From Staphylotrichum longicolle (Eukaryota; Ascomycota; Sordariomycetes; Sordariales; Chaetomiaceae): a stretch of DNA of 64,000 bases. The translations under genes and the position numbers were made by a program. Numbering within the stretch: position 1 is the first letter of the stretch; each line of letters starts with the position of its first letter. Positions 10,246 to 21,901 of this stretch are shown in pieces. The notes beneath the pieces are model-generated. The model saw only the letters and a list, made by a program, of their open reading frames with translations. It was not told the DNA's origin and ran no database searches. The stretch spans positions 13,107,243 to 13,171,242 of the forward strand of contig JAHCVI010000001.1 of NCBI GenBank assembly GCA_019096155.1. Direction: 5' to 3'.

Positions 10246-13020
10246 ATGGCGACTGTGACAAATCTCAAGTTTGAGCATTACCATGCCCCGTACACTTTTG
10301 GTGTGCAAGAGACAACACCGAGGCTGTCATGGACACTGATCAATGTCCCAAGCGGTTTTCAACAGCGTGGATACGAGGTTGAACTGTCCCAAGAAGGCCC
10401 CGGATCTAGGCACACCTCTCCCGCCACCGCAAGACAGACCTCCGGGCTCAGCACGCTCGTTCCGTGGCCGTTTGACAAACCACTGCAATCGCAACAGAGA
10501 ATCTCCGTACGGGTGAGGGTGTGGGATGAAGATAACACCCTCAGTGCCTGGAGCGAGCCCGCTCGCCTCGAGGTTGGCCTGTTGGAGCGTGCCGACTGGG
10601 CCTGCGACCGCATCACCAGCCCATGGGCCCCCAACGCCTCGGGGCCGGTGCCTGAGCATCTGTACAGAAAGGAGTTCTTGGTCGGCAAAGCAGTGGCCAG
10701 CGCACGCCTGTACATTACGGCGGAAGGGGTGTACGAGGCGGAGATCAACGGCCAGCGCATCGGAGACTATTTCCTTGCGCCTGGTTGGACTGCGTACGGC
10801 GGTCGGCTCCAGTACCAGACATACGATGTCGCGTTTGCTCTCTCGCAGGGTGCAAACTGCTTGGGAGTTCGAGTTGCTGAAGGATGGTTCTGCGGGCGGA
10901 TCGGCTTCGAAGGAGGGCATCGGAACATCTGGGGCCAACATCCGTCTTTGATGGCACAGCTCGAGATCACGTATTCGGACGGCCAGGTCGAGAGGGTGTG
11001 CACAGATGGCAACTGGACCGTGACGAATGGGCCGATCCGGCTGGCGGAAATCTACGACGGCGAGAAATACGACGGGACAATGGAAGTTCCATTCGGGTCA
11101 TCTACCAAAACCAGCGCTTTGGCAGATATCCCATCCCCGTGGAAGCCTGTCCTCGTTCTCCCGCCCCTACTTGACTCTGTCAAACTGACTGCGGGTTTCG
11201 GTGAACCCGTTCGGAGGGTCGAGACCATTCAGCCCGTGGAGAAGATTGTGTCTCCGACTGGCAAAATCATTGTGGATTTTGGCCAAAACTTGGTAGGCTA
11301 CTTGAGACTCAAGAAGATTCTTGGTCCTCGTGGCCACAAGGTGACACTGTCTCACGCCGAAGTTTTGGAGAATGGGGAACTCGGCACTCGTCCGCTGCGT
11401 ATCTGCAAGGCAACGGACGAGTACACTCTCAAGGGGGCGGCTGAAGGAGAGATTTACGAGCCGCGGTTTACTTTCCACGGCTTCCGTTACGCGCAGATCG
11501 ACGACTGGCCCGGGGAGCTCGACCTTGATTCGATCGAGGCCGTGGTATGCCACACCGACATGAAGAGTGCCGGCTCTTTTCAGTGCTCCGACCCCCTTCT
11601 AAACCAGCTCTACAAAAACGTCTGCTGGGGAATGCGAGGAAACTTCCTCTCTGTCCCAACGGACTGCCCCCAACGGGACGAGCGGCTGGGATGGACGGGC
11701 GACCTCGCCTTATTTGCTCCCACTGCAGTCCTGGTCTACGACTGCTTCAACATGCTCAAGAATTGGCTCATCGACGTCGAGCATGACCAGGGCGTCCTCG
11801 GCGGCGTCCCACCCATGGTGAGCCCGAACGCCACTCTTCCCGATCCTGTGTGGTGTAGGAGAATTCCATGCGCCATCTGGCACGACGTCACCATCCTGGC
11901 CCCGTGGGCGTTGTACCAGGAGACGGGGGATCTAAGCATCCTGGCTCAGCAATACAACAGCATGCTGGAGTGGATGAAAGTATTGCCACGGAACAAGTCA
12001 GGGGCAACACATCTCTGGGACACGAGTGTTTTCCAACTTGGGGTGAGTTAACTTCCAATAAGCTTCAACCCCCTAAGCTGACAAAAGCCAACAACAACAC
12101 AGGACTGGCTCGACCCAGCCGCCCCTCCCGACCAGCCCTGGAAGTCGGCAACGGACTCTAAAATGGTCGCCAACATGTTCCTCATAAACAGCCTCGGCCT
12201 CATGTCGCAAATCGCCCTCCTCCTCTCCCAGCCCGCCGACCACGCCCACTTCACCCGCGAAACCACTCTCGCGCGCGCCGAGTTCCACGCCGAATACGTG
12301 ACCCCGAACGGCCGCATCGCCTCGGACACGCAGGCCGCCTACGCGCTGGCCATCAGCCTCGGCATCCTGCACCCGGCGCAGCGCCCGCGCGCGGGCGCCC
12401 GCCTGGCCGAGCTGGCGTGCAAGAACGCGTTCCGCATCGCGACCGGCTTCGCCGCCACGCCGTTCGTCTGCGACGCCCTCGCCGCCACGGGCCACCTCCA
12501 GGTCGCGTACGCGATGCTGCTGGAGCGCGGGTGTCCCTCGTGGCTGTACCCCGTGACCGTGGGCGCGACGACGGTCTGGGAGCGTTGGGACAGCATGCTC
12601 CCCGACGGGACGATCAACCCCGGGGAGATGACGTCGTTCAATCACTATGCGTTTGGGGCCGTGGCCAAGTTCTTGTACGAGCGGGTGGCGGGGTTGCAGA
12701 GGTTGGAGCCCGGGTGGGTGAGGTGTCGTGTGCAGCCGGCGGTCGGTGCCGACTTTACGAGCGCCGCGCAGGAGCATGTGACGCCGAGGGGGACGGTGGC
12801 TTGTGAGTGGAGGACGGAGCGGGTTGGGGAGAATGGAGAGGGGACGGAGGTGATGGAGCTGAGCGTGACGGTGCCGTTTGCCACGACGGTGGAGGTTGTT
12901 ATGCCGACGGTTGAAGGGGAGAGGCGAGAGACGGTGGAAGGGCCGGGGAGATGGTCGTTCCAGACAAGGTTTAGGAGGGACTATGAGTGGCCGGTGCTGC
13001 CCCTGAAGGCCAAGTCATGA
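10246..13020 (+). CDS. GH78 alpha-L-rhamnosidase
   Basis: Two exons, 10246-12042 and 12103-13020, with a 60-bp intron that joins LG to DWLDPAAPPD; 904 aa, usual for fungal GH78. It hydrolyses terminal alpha-L-rhamnose from plant glycosides. Beta-sandwich domains occupy roughly residues 1-420 and the (alpha/alpha)6 barrel follows. The barrel carries DCPQRDERLGWTGD at about 472-485 (general-acid region) and TTVWERWDS near 755 (general-base Glu region), then FNHYAFGAV. There is no signal peptide, so it acts on imported substrate. Divergent partner of the GH1 gene. Start context ACGATGG is good, and no frame breaks are present. Confidence 0.95.
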
Positions 13021-13069
13021 AGGTGTAATGCGAGCTATGGCCAGCAAATGCCATTTGATGCTGAAGTTT
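13021..13069. other. Short 3' region of the GH78 gene
   Basis: Region between the GH78 stop and repeat copy C; nothing else seen. Confidence 0.3.
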
Positions 13070-13345
13070 GCTTTTGGTTTCGATAGGCTGTATCTTATGT
13101 ATAAAAAGCAGTGTCAAAGAAAAGACTGAGAACAAGAAGGACAAGATGGAAACGAAGAGTGAGAGAAAGAGGAAGAAAAATAAGAAAAGAAAAAGAACTT
13201 GATTGGTCTTAAACTCCATACCACTCTATTTCATCAAGTGGTCGGGCTTCCTCACTACCTCGAGTAAGAAATGGAGATGATACGATTGTTTTGGTGATTT
13301 GTGATGAACGCCTTCTTTGCCTGGAAGAAGCTCGCATGATTTTAC
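13070..13345 (+). repeat. Repeat copy C
   Basis: Third copy of the repeat of 1-395 and 6795-7260. TTTCGATAGGCTGTATCTTAT matches copy B left flank, a short purine tract lies at about 13118-13198, CACTCTATTTCATC matches copy A, and GAACGCCTTCTTTGCCTG matches copy B right flank. On the minus strand 13226-13426 stays open with residues like KEGVHHKSPK, perhaps the least decayed remnant of a coding end. The element family is unknown. Confidence 0.55.
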
Positions 13346-13844
13346 GTATCTGTCATTCAGCCGTTGGTAGTCGAGTTCCCAGTATTGTTTCACCGCGGCC
13401 TCAAATCTGTACTGAAAGTTGGTCATCTGAGCAACATACCAGAGTCGAGTTGTTCAAGGTGGTAGCAGCATTTCTTTTGGGATTGTGCAAGCATGCAAAA
13501 GACCTGGATGTGACTGACTCTGAAGGGCCAAGTTACCTAGGGAGTTGCATCTCGTCCTTGGTGGGCATACATGATATTAAACGGTACATGTAACTAACAG
13601 GTATCGCTATTGCACCAGGCCACCAGCCCGCAAAACGCTTAAGCCCCATGTGGCGCATCACACTTGGGAGGCTGAACCTTCCGAAACCGATCGCAAGCTT
13701 CAAGTCAACACCTAAAAGTTGACCCATCCTGTCGGCCAAAGCATTCCACGTCCAATTCCCCGTCGACATCACCACGCACACAGCCATTCCCCGATTGCGC
13801 TTCATCCAGTCCTTCAGCATTACGCGTACTCGCAAGTAATCACA
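13346..13844. other. Intergenic / upstream region of the BuGZ-like gene
   Basis: No gene or clear core promoter seen. Confidence 0.4.
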
Positions 13845-15087
13845 ATGGGCAAGAAGAAGCGCGGTCACCCCGACGTCGAGGAGCTCTTGGGCCGGCCCTG
13901 GTGCTATTATTGTTTCGTCCGCCCCACAGCTTGCGCGTGATCCTGGCTGACATGGTGACAGGCGAGCGAGACTTTGAGGATCTCAAGCTGCTCATCTCCC
14001 ATCAGAAGGCGAAACACTTCAAGTGCGACCGATGCGGCAAGCGATTGAACACAGCTGGAGGTACGCACCTGCGCGTGGCACAACGCGCCCTCTTTCTTGC
14101 CCCAAAGAACAAGCATGTTGACAACCGTGTCCCTCAGGTCTCTCCGTGCACATGAACCAAGTCCACAAGGAGAATCTCACAAGCGTCGAGAATGCGCTCC
14201 CCAACAGGCAAGGCCTCGATATCGAGATCTTCGGCATGGAAGGCGTTCCCGACGACATTGTCCAGCAGCACAACCAGCGCATCATCCAGAACTTTTACAC
14301 GGCACAAGCCGAGAGGCAAGCCGCTACCGGCAACCCGCCGCGGGGGCAATCCGGCGGCCAGGGTCCCGCGAAGAAGATCAAATACGAGACACCGGAGGAG
14401 ATCAAGAAGCGGCTGGCAGAGCATCGCGCAAAGGTCGCTGCCCAGAAGGCAGCAGGCGCAAACGGCATCCCGCCCGCGGCGGCACCACCAGCTGAGGGCC
14501 AGAGCCCTGCGCAAAACGTAAGTTTTCACCCGGTCGTTCCCGGCACCACAAACACACGAGTCTCACACCCCCTCTGCAAGCAGGCCTCCCCATTCCCCCC
14601 TCCACAACCAGGCTACCCCTACGCCACCCCGGGTGTCCCCGGCGCTCCCCCTTATCCCGCGACACAAACATATCCGCCGACAGCGGGTGCCTTCCCGCCA
14701 GGCGCGTCTCCGCCTCCTGGCGCAACCACCGCGCCTTTCCCGCTGCCCGCCAGGCCTCCCAGCGGATCCGCCGCCGCGCCGCCCTACTTCTACAATGGCG
14801 CGGGCGGTGCTGCGCCGCCCGGCTATCCTGTGGCTGCTCCGTCGACGGTGGACGAGCTGGTGGCGAACGCGGCACGCCAGGGGGCCGGCGGCGACGATAT
14901 CGATCAGCTGATAAGGATGGCTGAGGCGGGCATCAAGCCGGGTGGCGCAGCGAAGGCTGGGGAGGAAGGTGCGGGGGAGAAGAAGAAGAAAGGAACGAGG
15001 ATGGTGTACTCGGATACCGAGGTCAGCCCGGAGGAGAGGATGGCTATGCTGCCGCGGTATCGGTGGGTGGAGCAGGCTGCTGCTTAG
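13845..15087 (+). CDS. BuGZ/ZNF207-like zinc-finger protein
   Basis: Four exons, 13845-13911, 13962-14060, 14138-14517 and 14584-15087; 349 aa. The last intron (66 bp) is a multiple of three, so retention would keep the frame. After a basic start (MGKKKRGHP) come two C2H2 fingers: WCYYC with HQKAKH, then CDRCGKRL with HMNQVH. Next comes QGLDIEIFGMEGVP, the N-terminal layout of animal BuGZ/ZNF207, which loads Bub3 onto kinetochores. The middle is Pro/Ala/Gly-rich low complexity. The C-terminal SPEERMAMLPRY resembles the conserved segment around the Bub3-binding (GLEBS) region in the animal protein. A mitotic or spindle role is inferred from the family; fungal function is not established here. 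Confidence 0.88.
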
Positions 15088-16869
15088 AGGAGACTTTGTG
15101 GGGACAGGGATCAGGAGTGGTGGGATGCTGGCAAGAAGCCTACCAGACCTGGGTAAGCGTCATGGGTGGTCTTGTCTGTCGACTTTTGTACGAAATCTGG
15201 GGACGAATCAGACGGCCTTGGGCTGATAGGTATGTGCCCTGCCATGTACACTGAGAACAGGAAAATGCATAGCACTTGCGATGGTCACGGCGACGAGCTT
15301 TGTGAGGTGCTGTGCTGGGTGAGGATCCTGCAACGAGGTTCGATAGGCCACCCGGAGAGGTTTATTGAGAGAAGAGGTGAGAGTCCTTCCGCGGCCTCTG
15401 TTTCAGCGACTGCTCACCCTTTGTGCACTGCAGTCTGGGAATCTCGAACATTCATCTTCGCTCTCGGCCTCGCCGTCTCGAGTCCTGGCCTGACAATGCA
15501 GGCCAGCACGTTTATCGGAAACCCTTGCCGGCAACCGGCAGGTTCCACAGCTCGACCCAACAACCGTCGAGATCTGGACCGAGCAACTTCCTGGCCCGTT
15601 GTCCCTGGCGAAATTAGCTCCAAGCTCGCACATGCGATACAGACAGCTGACAATAGCTGGTCGAACCCATAAGGCGGCTCGGTCCATGGCGTCTGGTGTC
15701 ACCTTGAGAAGCACTGTCACCCCATCCTTCACGAACGCGGTCCAGAAAACTGCATCTCGAGCAAGCGAGGAGACGGAGGGAACTGAAGAACCCGGCTTCT
15801 GGAAGCCTCAAAGAACCCAGCTCTTGGTTCGACCCACGTCTGACCCTGGTCCTTGGAGTTTATCTCCCATTTTCGCGAGGTTAAAATAGCCTTCAATGGC
15901 AGCCAAGACGTGGATCTTCCTGTCGGCTAAACTCCAGCGTCACCCTGCGATTCCACCTCCCTCCGCTCTCCCCGCATTGCCATCGAGCTCTTCGCTTCCA
16001 GTTTGTTTGCATCTTTGCCGTCCCATCTTTCTCCAAGTGCAGCCCGCGGTTGTATCTCCATCTAATATCTTTCCCGCGTGTCAATCAATGGGCGATTTCT
16101 CGGAACTCGAGGAGCAGTTCCCCACAAGGAGCACCAAGCTACCACCGCACAAGGCTTCGATCCACGCCGGGGAGCGCAAACCAGGTCCTTCAAACCCCGG
16201 ATCCGCCTGTTCGTGGGGAGAACGTGGGGATGCTGGGGTAACCCTTGGCTTACGTGCCTTGGAGCCCACCCCATGACCGTTAGGCTGCGGGAACAAGCTT
16301 CGGAAATCGCCTGCCCAGCACGCGCCTGTCCAGCAACAGGAAAGTCGGGCACACTCTCCCTCCCGCCGAGCTGCCGGCTCCCGGCACTCAACGGCCAGCC
16401 AAGGCGCAGGACGTTGACGCCTTGGCTCCGCTCAAGCCACTTTACCCGCCAGCCCGGCCATCACCCGCCTTGCGTCACACATCTCCAATTCTTGGCCCTT
16501 GGGGTTCTTCTCCAACCCAGCCAGGAAAGTTTGGAGGCGATATGGCGATTCCCTCCGGCGGGCCCGATGTGTTATGGTAGCAGCGCCAGCATTCATGGTT
16601 AATGTATTTTCCCACCAATACTGCACCATGTCTCCGTCCCCTCATGGCCTCATGGCACCCCGGGTCGTCGCGGTGGAGCAGCGTACCTTGCATACCCGGA
16701 GAGCTGGGTATATTATATCACACGCGATGCGCGCCGCTGGCACACACACCTCCCGCTCGTCGTCAGCCCCGTCCCTCTCGTTCACTCTTCAGGGCAGGTG
16801 ACTGTGAGTTGCCGTCGCGTTCTGGTTGGACTGTTCGCAGCTCAGGTTGCCTACCACCGCTCCCCCAAG
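15088..16869. promoter_or_regulatory. Long upstream region of the GH115 gene
   Basis: No gene supported. Short frames on both strands (for example 15403-15732 minus, 16078-16602 plus) overlap each other and show no family features. A TATA-like GTATATTATATC at about 16708-16719 sits about 150 bp before the GH115 ATG. Otherwise I see nothing. Confidence 0.4.
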
Positions 16870-19800
16870 ATGCTTACCACGGGCCTGAAGGGGGCGCTCC
16901 TGCTCGCCTTCGGCTCGGTGGCTGCCGCCCTCGGCCAGGAGCGCATCATCTCCACCAACGGCCATGGCGCCGAGCTGCAGATTGCCGGCGGAGACGTCGG
17001 CAAGGGCCAGATTCTGGTCTCGAGCAACGACTACTGGGGCGTCATCCGTGCAGCCGGTGATCTCGCCGTCGACTTTGGGCGCGTCACGGGCGTCAACTAC
17101 ACGCTCAGCAATGGCGAGAAGAAGGCGGCCGCTGCGACGTACACTTACAAGCCGGTGAACAACATGAACAACACTGTGGTGAGTGATACGAGTGGCTATC
17201 CGTCAGGGACGTGGCTGAACTTTTGTAGTATTCCACCACCGGAGTCGCCAACTTCACGGGCCCGGCGTACGCGGACCACTCCGCCCGGGATGTGGTCATC
17301 ATTGCCGGCACCATCGGACACTCGTCGGTCATTGACAAGCTCATCTCCTCCCGGTCCATCGACGTGTCGGATGTCAAGGGCAAGTGGGAGGCGTTCACCA
17401 GCCAGGTGGTCAAGAACCCGGTGCCGGGATGCTCCAAGGCGCTGGTAATTGCGGGCAGCGACCCCCGCGGAACCATCTACGGCATCTACGACGTCAGCGA
17501 GCAGATCGGCGTGAGCCCGTGGTACTTCTGGGCCGACAGCCCGCCCAAGAAGAGCACGAACCTCTTCGTGACCAAGAAGAAGAAGGTTCAGGACTCCCCG
17601 TCGGTCAAGTACCGTGGTTTCTTCCTGAACGATGAGCAGCCGGCCTTGACCAACTGGGTTGCGTAAGTGTCTGCCGGAGAAGGGTGTTTTGGGTCCGGAC
17701 TAACCCGTCGTGCAGCTCCCACTGGCAAGACACTCCCTACGGTGCCGGCTACGCCCCCGCATTCTACAGCCTCATCTTTGAGGTGCTCCTGCGTCTCCGT
17801 GCCAACTACCTGTGGCCCACCCTCTGGGCAAGCATGTTCGAGGTCGACGACCCGGGCAACCAGCCCCTCGCGGATGCTTTCGAGATCGTGATTGGCTCGT
17901 CCCACACGGAGCCCTTGATGCGCGCCCAGAACGAGTTCGGCCACTTCTACCAAGGCCCCTGGGCGTACAACCTCAACAACAAGACCATCGATGAGTACTT
18001 CGAGTACGGTGTGCAGCGTGCCAAGCCCTACGCCCGCAACAGCCTGTGGACCATGGGCATGCGCGGCACTGGTGACACCGCCATTGAGGGTCTCGGCGTC
18101 GACCACATCGTCGAGATGCTGCAGACGCTCGTCAAGAACCAGCGCAAGATCATCGCCGACGGCCTCAACGTCACCGACATCACCACCGTCCCGCAGACGT
18201 GGTGCCTGTACAAGGAGGTCATGACGTACCTCTTCGCCGGCCTCCAGGTTCCCGACGATGTGACGCTGCTCTGGGCCGACGACAACTGGGGTAACGTTCG
18301 CCGGCTGCCGCTGCTCAACGAGACGCAGCGCCACGGCGGTGCCGGCATTTACTATCACTTCGACTACGTCGGCGACCCGCGCAACTACAAGTGGATCAAC
18401 ACCATCCAACTCACCAAGACGGCCGAGCAGATGCACATGGCGTACGCCCGCGGCGCCGACAGGATCTGGGTTGTCAACGTCGGCGACATGAAGGCGCTCG
18501 AGATCCCCATCAGCCACTTCTTCGACATGGGCTACGACGCCAAGCGGTGGCACGTCGACAGCACACAGGAGTGGGCCGAGGCGTGGGCCACGCGCGAGTT
18601 CGGGCCCGAGAAGGCCAAGGACATTGCCGATGTCATGATGAAGTACGCCATGTACGCGGCGCGCCGCAAGTACGAGCTCATCGAGCCGCACGTCTATTCG
18701 GTCATCAACTATAACGAGGCCGAGGCCGTGCTGCAGCAGTGGGCCGACCTGGTGGCCAAGGCCCAGGGCATCTATGATAAGCTCCCTGTCGAGGCGCAGG
18801 CTGCCTTTTTTGAGACCGTGCTGCACCCCGCCATCGCCGGCGAGATCGTGCAGAAGATCAGCATCGGCGGCGCCAAGAACATGCTCTATGCTGGCCAGAG
18901 GCGCAACGCTGCGAACACCGTGATCCAGGAAGTCCTTGCCCAGTCCGCGGCCGATGCCAACCTCACTCGCCGTTGGGACGCTCTCCTGAACGGCAAGTGG
19001 AAGCACTTCATGGACCGTAAGCATCTCCCTCCCCCTCTGTTTCGTGAATCTTATCCTTACTGACTTGTGTAGAAACCCATCTTGGCTACGACGGCTACTG
19101 GCAGCAGCCGATGCGCAACGCGCTGCCCGCCATGATCCACGTCCAGACCGACTTTGCCTCGGTGGCTGGTGAGATCGGCATCGGCGTCGAGGGCTCCAAC
19201 GCGACGGTCAAGGGCGACGACAGGTGGCACGGCAACAGCGCCAATGACCTCGCCCTCCCGCCCATTGACCCCTATGGTCCGGGCACGCGCTACTTTGACA
19301 TCTTCTCGCGCGGCACCAAGGAGTGCACCTGGAACGCCTCCCCCTACCAGCCCTGGATCAAGCTCTCCCAGTCCAGCGGTACCGTCGGCGGCAAGTTCCC
19401 CGACCAACGGGTCCTCCTCTCCATCGACTGGAAGTCGGTCCCCAAGGGATTCTCCGACACGGTCAAGATCAACGTCACCACCCCCTGCCGCGACATGGAC
19501 CGCTTTGGCTTCTCGGAGCCGCACATCCTAGTGCCCGTCCGGTCCCGCTCGATCCCCTCCAACTTCACCTCGGGCTTCGTCGAGGCCGACGGCCACGTCG
19601 CCTTCTCCGGCGAGCACTACGCCTCCATCCTCAAGCCCGCCAAGTCCACCCCGGAGAACAAAAAGGTCACCTACCACACCTTCTCCTCGTACGGCCGCAC
19701 GGGTTCGGGCGTCGGCCTCCTCCCGCTCAACACGGAGAAGCTGACCCTCGAGACCGCGCCCGCCCTCGAGTACGACGTCTACCTCTTCACCAACCACACC

Positions 19801-20262
19801 GCCGCCAACGTCACCTTGTTCATCTCCCCCGGGCTGAACTACCTCGGCGAGTACACCCCGCTCGAGTACGCCATCTCGCTCACCCCGGCGTCCGCGTCCG
19901 CGTCCGCATCCGCCTCCTCAGTCAAGTACGTCCGCCCCGTGGGCAAGACGGTCGGCACGGGCATGCCCGACGGGTGGCAGGGCGCCGTGGCCGACGGCGT
20001 GTGGGGCCGCACGGGACCCTACACCACGACCAGCTTCGCCGTGCCGCAGGAGGGCGCGTACAAGCTGCGCGTGTGGGCGCTCATGCCGGGCATCGTGGTG
20101 CAGAAGGTCATCATCAACCTGGGCGGCGTGCGGCCGAGCTATCTGGGCCCGCCCGAGAGCTTCTTCGCCGGGAAGGACAAGGTCGGCGGGAGGAACGGGA
20201 CGAGCTTCTTGAATGAGCGGGACGTGCTGGGGGGTGTGGGGAAGAGGTGTTTGTTGGAGTAA
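16870..20262 (+). CDS. GH115 xylan alpha-1,2-glucuronidase, secreted
   Basis: Four exons, 16870-17178, 17229-17662, 17716-19016 and 19073-20262; 1077 aa. A signal peptide (LLLAFGSVAAALG, cleavage near residue 22) marks it as secreted. The GH115 core includes DPRGTIYGIYDVSEQIGVSPWYFWAD, KYRGFFLNDEQPAL, WTMGMRGTGD and LLWADDNWGNVRRLP, followed by C-terminal beta domains. It removes (4-O-methyl)glucuronic acid from xylan. Several N-x-S/T sites are present. An Ala-Ser dipeptide run (about 19886-19920) precedes the last domain. It could also act on glucuronic-acid ends freed by the block at 1.7-13 kb, but that is speculative. All frames are intact. Confidence 0.95.
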
Positions 20263-21309
20263 TGGGTTCGAGGGTGGTGAGTTTGGGGGTGAGGAATGAA
20301 GGGGGGTTTACTTCATAGTACATTATTTGGTAATGAAATGTTTGATGAATAATGGAATGATGACCTGTGGCCAGTTCATTGTGGCAAGTTTTGTGCGGTG
20401 ACGAAGTGGAATGGGTGGCGTGGTTGTCAACAGCCCGAGGTGAGGGTACGGCGGTATCTCACACAGCAGAACATCGAAGATGGAAATGCTTGCTTGACAA
20501 AGCATGGAAAGATTGAAATAACAACTACCTTAGGTAGAGCACGGCGACGACATCTCCCGAGTTTATTTTGCGGGACTCGAGCACTCGCCCTTCACCATCC
20601 CTGCACCCTGGGCCCCCAGGAAAAGCCTGCGGAAGAACTGAAAAGACATCAAACTGATCTTGAAGACATTGATCACGGTGAGTTTGGATTACAAGTTCTG
20701 TTGTGTCATGCAAGCACCGCTCTGGACAAGTCAAATACCTGACCCTGTCCCGAGAGCGTTGTGCCATATCACATCCGTTATACGCAGCGATTCCCCACGT
20801 TTCATTTCTTTCGGTGTCGGTGCCTGGCAGCTCAGGAGCCTCAGCCTCAGCGTTGATCATGCGACGAGGTTCGGCCCGACACATCCCCTGCACGCGTCTG
20901 CGTCAAACAATTCGCTTCGTCCGCTCGGTCTCGCCCAGCTCGGTCTCTAGTGGAATGCGAGCGAATACCACACCATCCGACAAGCTTACGAGCAGACCGA
21001 AACAGGGAAGAAAACACAAGCATCTCTATTGACTACCATGTCTTCGTCGGCTCTGGTAGAGGGATTTAGTTCTTATGCTCAGGGGCGAGGCTCAACTCCA
21101 TCGAGGACTTCCACGGCCCGGGATCCGGCGGGTGGGAAAAGCATGACATTCAGGGGGTTCATGAATCCCATCCTAAATTCTATAAGAATGCCCGTCATTG
21201 CATCACCTTCTTTCCCTGTCGCACCATCCGATCTCAACAGCAAGACGCATCACACAGACTTGACATTAACAACATCACAAACTCACGGTCACTCACAACC
21301 CATCTCACC
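20263..21309. other. Intergenic with TATA box for the small secreted protein gene
   Basis: No gene seen. TCTATAAGAA at about 21179-21188 lies 120-130 bp before the ATG at 21310 and is a likely TATA box. Confidence 0.4.
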
Positions 21310-21901
21310 ATGAAGCTGACATTTCTTTCCCTCCCGGCCCTGGCCTTGGCCGCCCCGTCCCTTGAAACCCGCCAGACCACGGCCAGCTCGTCTCCATGAG
21401 CGCCACGGGCGATGGCTGCCGCCCGGCAGCTTCAGCACGCTTATCGACTCGGCCGCAGTCAGCGCCAAAGCCTCCTTCGACGTCTTCACCATCCAAGCCG
21501 GCGGCAACGTGCCCGTCATCAACAAGAACCTGGGCTGCGACGTGTCCATCACCGTCTCCTTCCCCGGCAGCTGCAAGCAGGCCGTGCTCAAGACGCGGAC
21601 GGACGCGTACGTGCTCCTGGCGCAGGACGCTGGCGCCACGGCCAAGGTGTCAACCCCGTTCAGCCTGAGCGGTGGGTCTATCGGCGCCAGCCCGCCCGAT
21701 CTCGTCTACAACAGCCTCGCCGGGCAGAACAACGAGGTGGACATTGGCCGCACGTACGACGTCGCCATCTCGGCGACGGGCACGACGGCGACGTTTGTGG
21801 CGCACCTGGACATCTTCCTCAACGCGCCCGATGCTACTCTGATTTCTCAGACGACGCTGGACGGGTTCGGGTTGCTCATCTCGCAGGAAGGCCTTTGCTA
21901 A
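21310..21901 (+). pseudogene. Small secreted protein (DUF4360-like), frame broken twice
   Basis: The ATG at 21310 opens a clean signal peptide (LTFLSLPALALAA, then a PSLETRQ propeptide-like stretch) but meets TGA at 21397-21399. The following sequence is protein-like in a second frame (around SMSATGDGC, 21390-21420), then in a third frame from about 21425 to the stop at 21899-21901. The third frame carries four Cys and a beta-rich body ending in EGLC. One missing base near 21382 (GG run) and one near 21420 (CC run) explain both shifts; total length 592 is two short of a multiple of three. A 40-bp GT-AG intron could also restore the frame but is unusually short and would delete the Gly-Cys segment. 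The DUF4360 assignment is tentative. Confidence 0.5.

Noticed and set aside
17588..19024. Antisense open frame of 478 codons within GH115
   Set aside because: It mirrors the GC-rich third-codon positions of the real gene, has no family features and crosses its exons and an intron.
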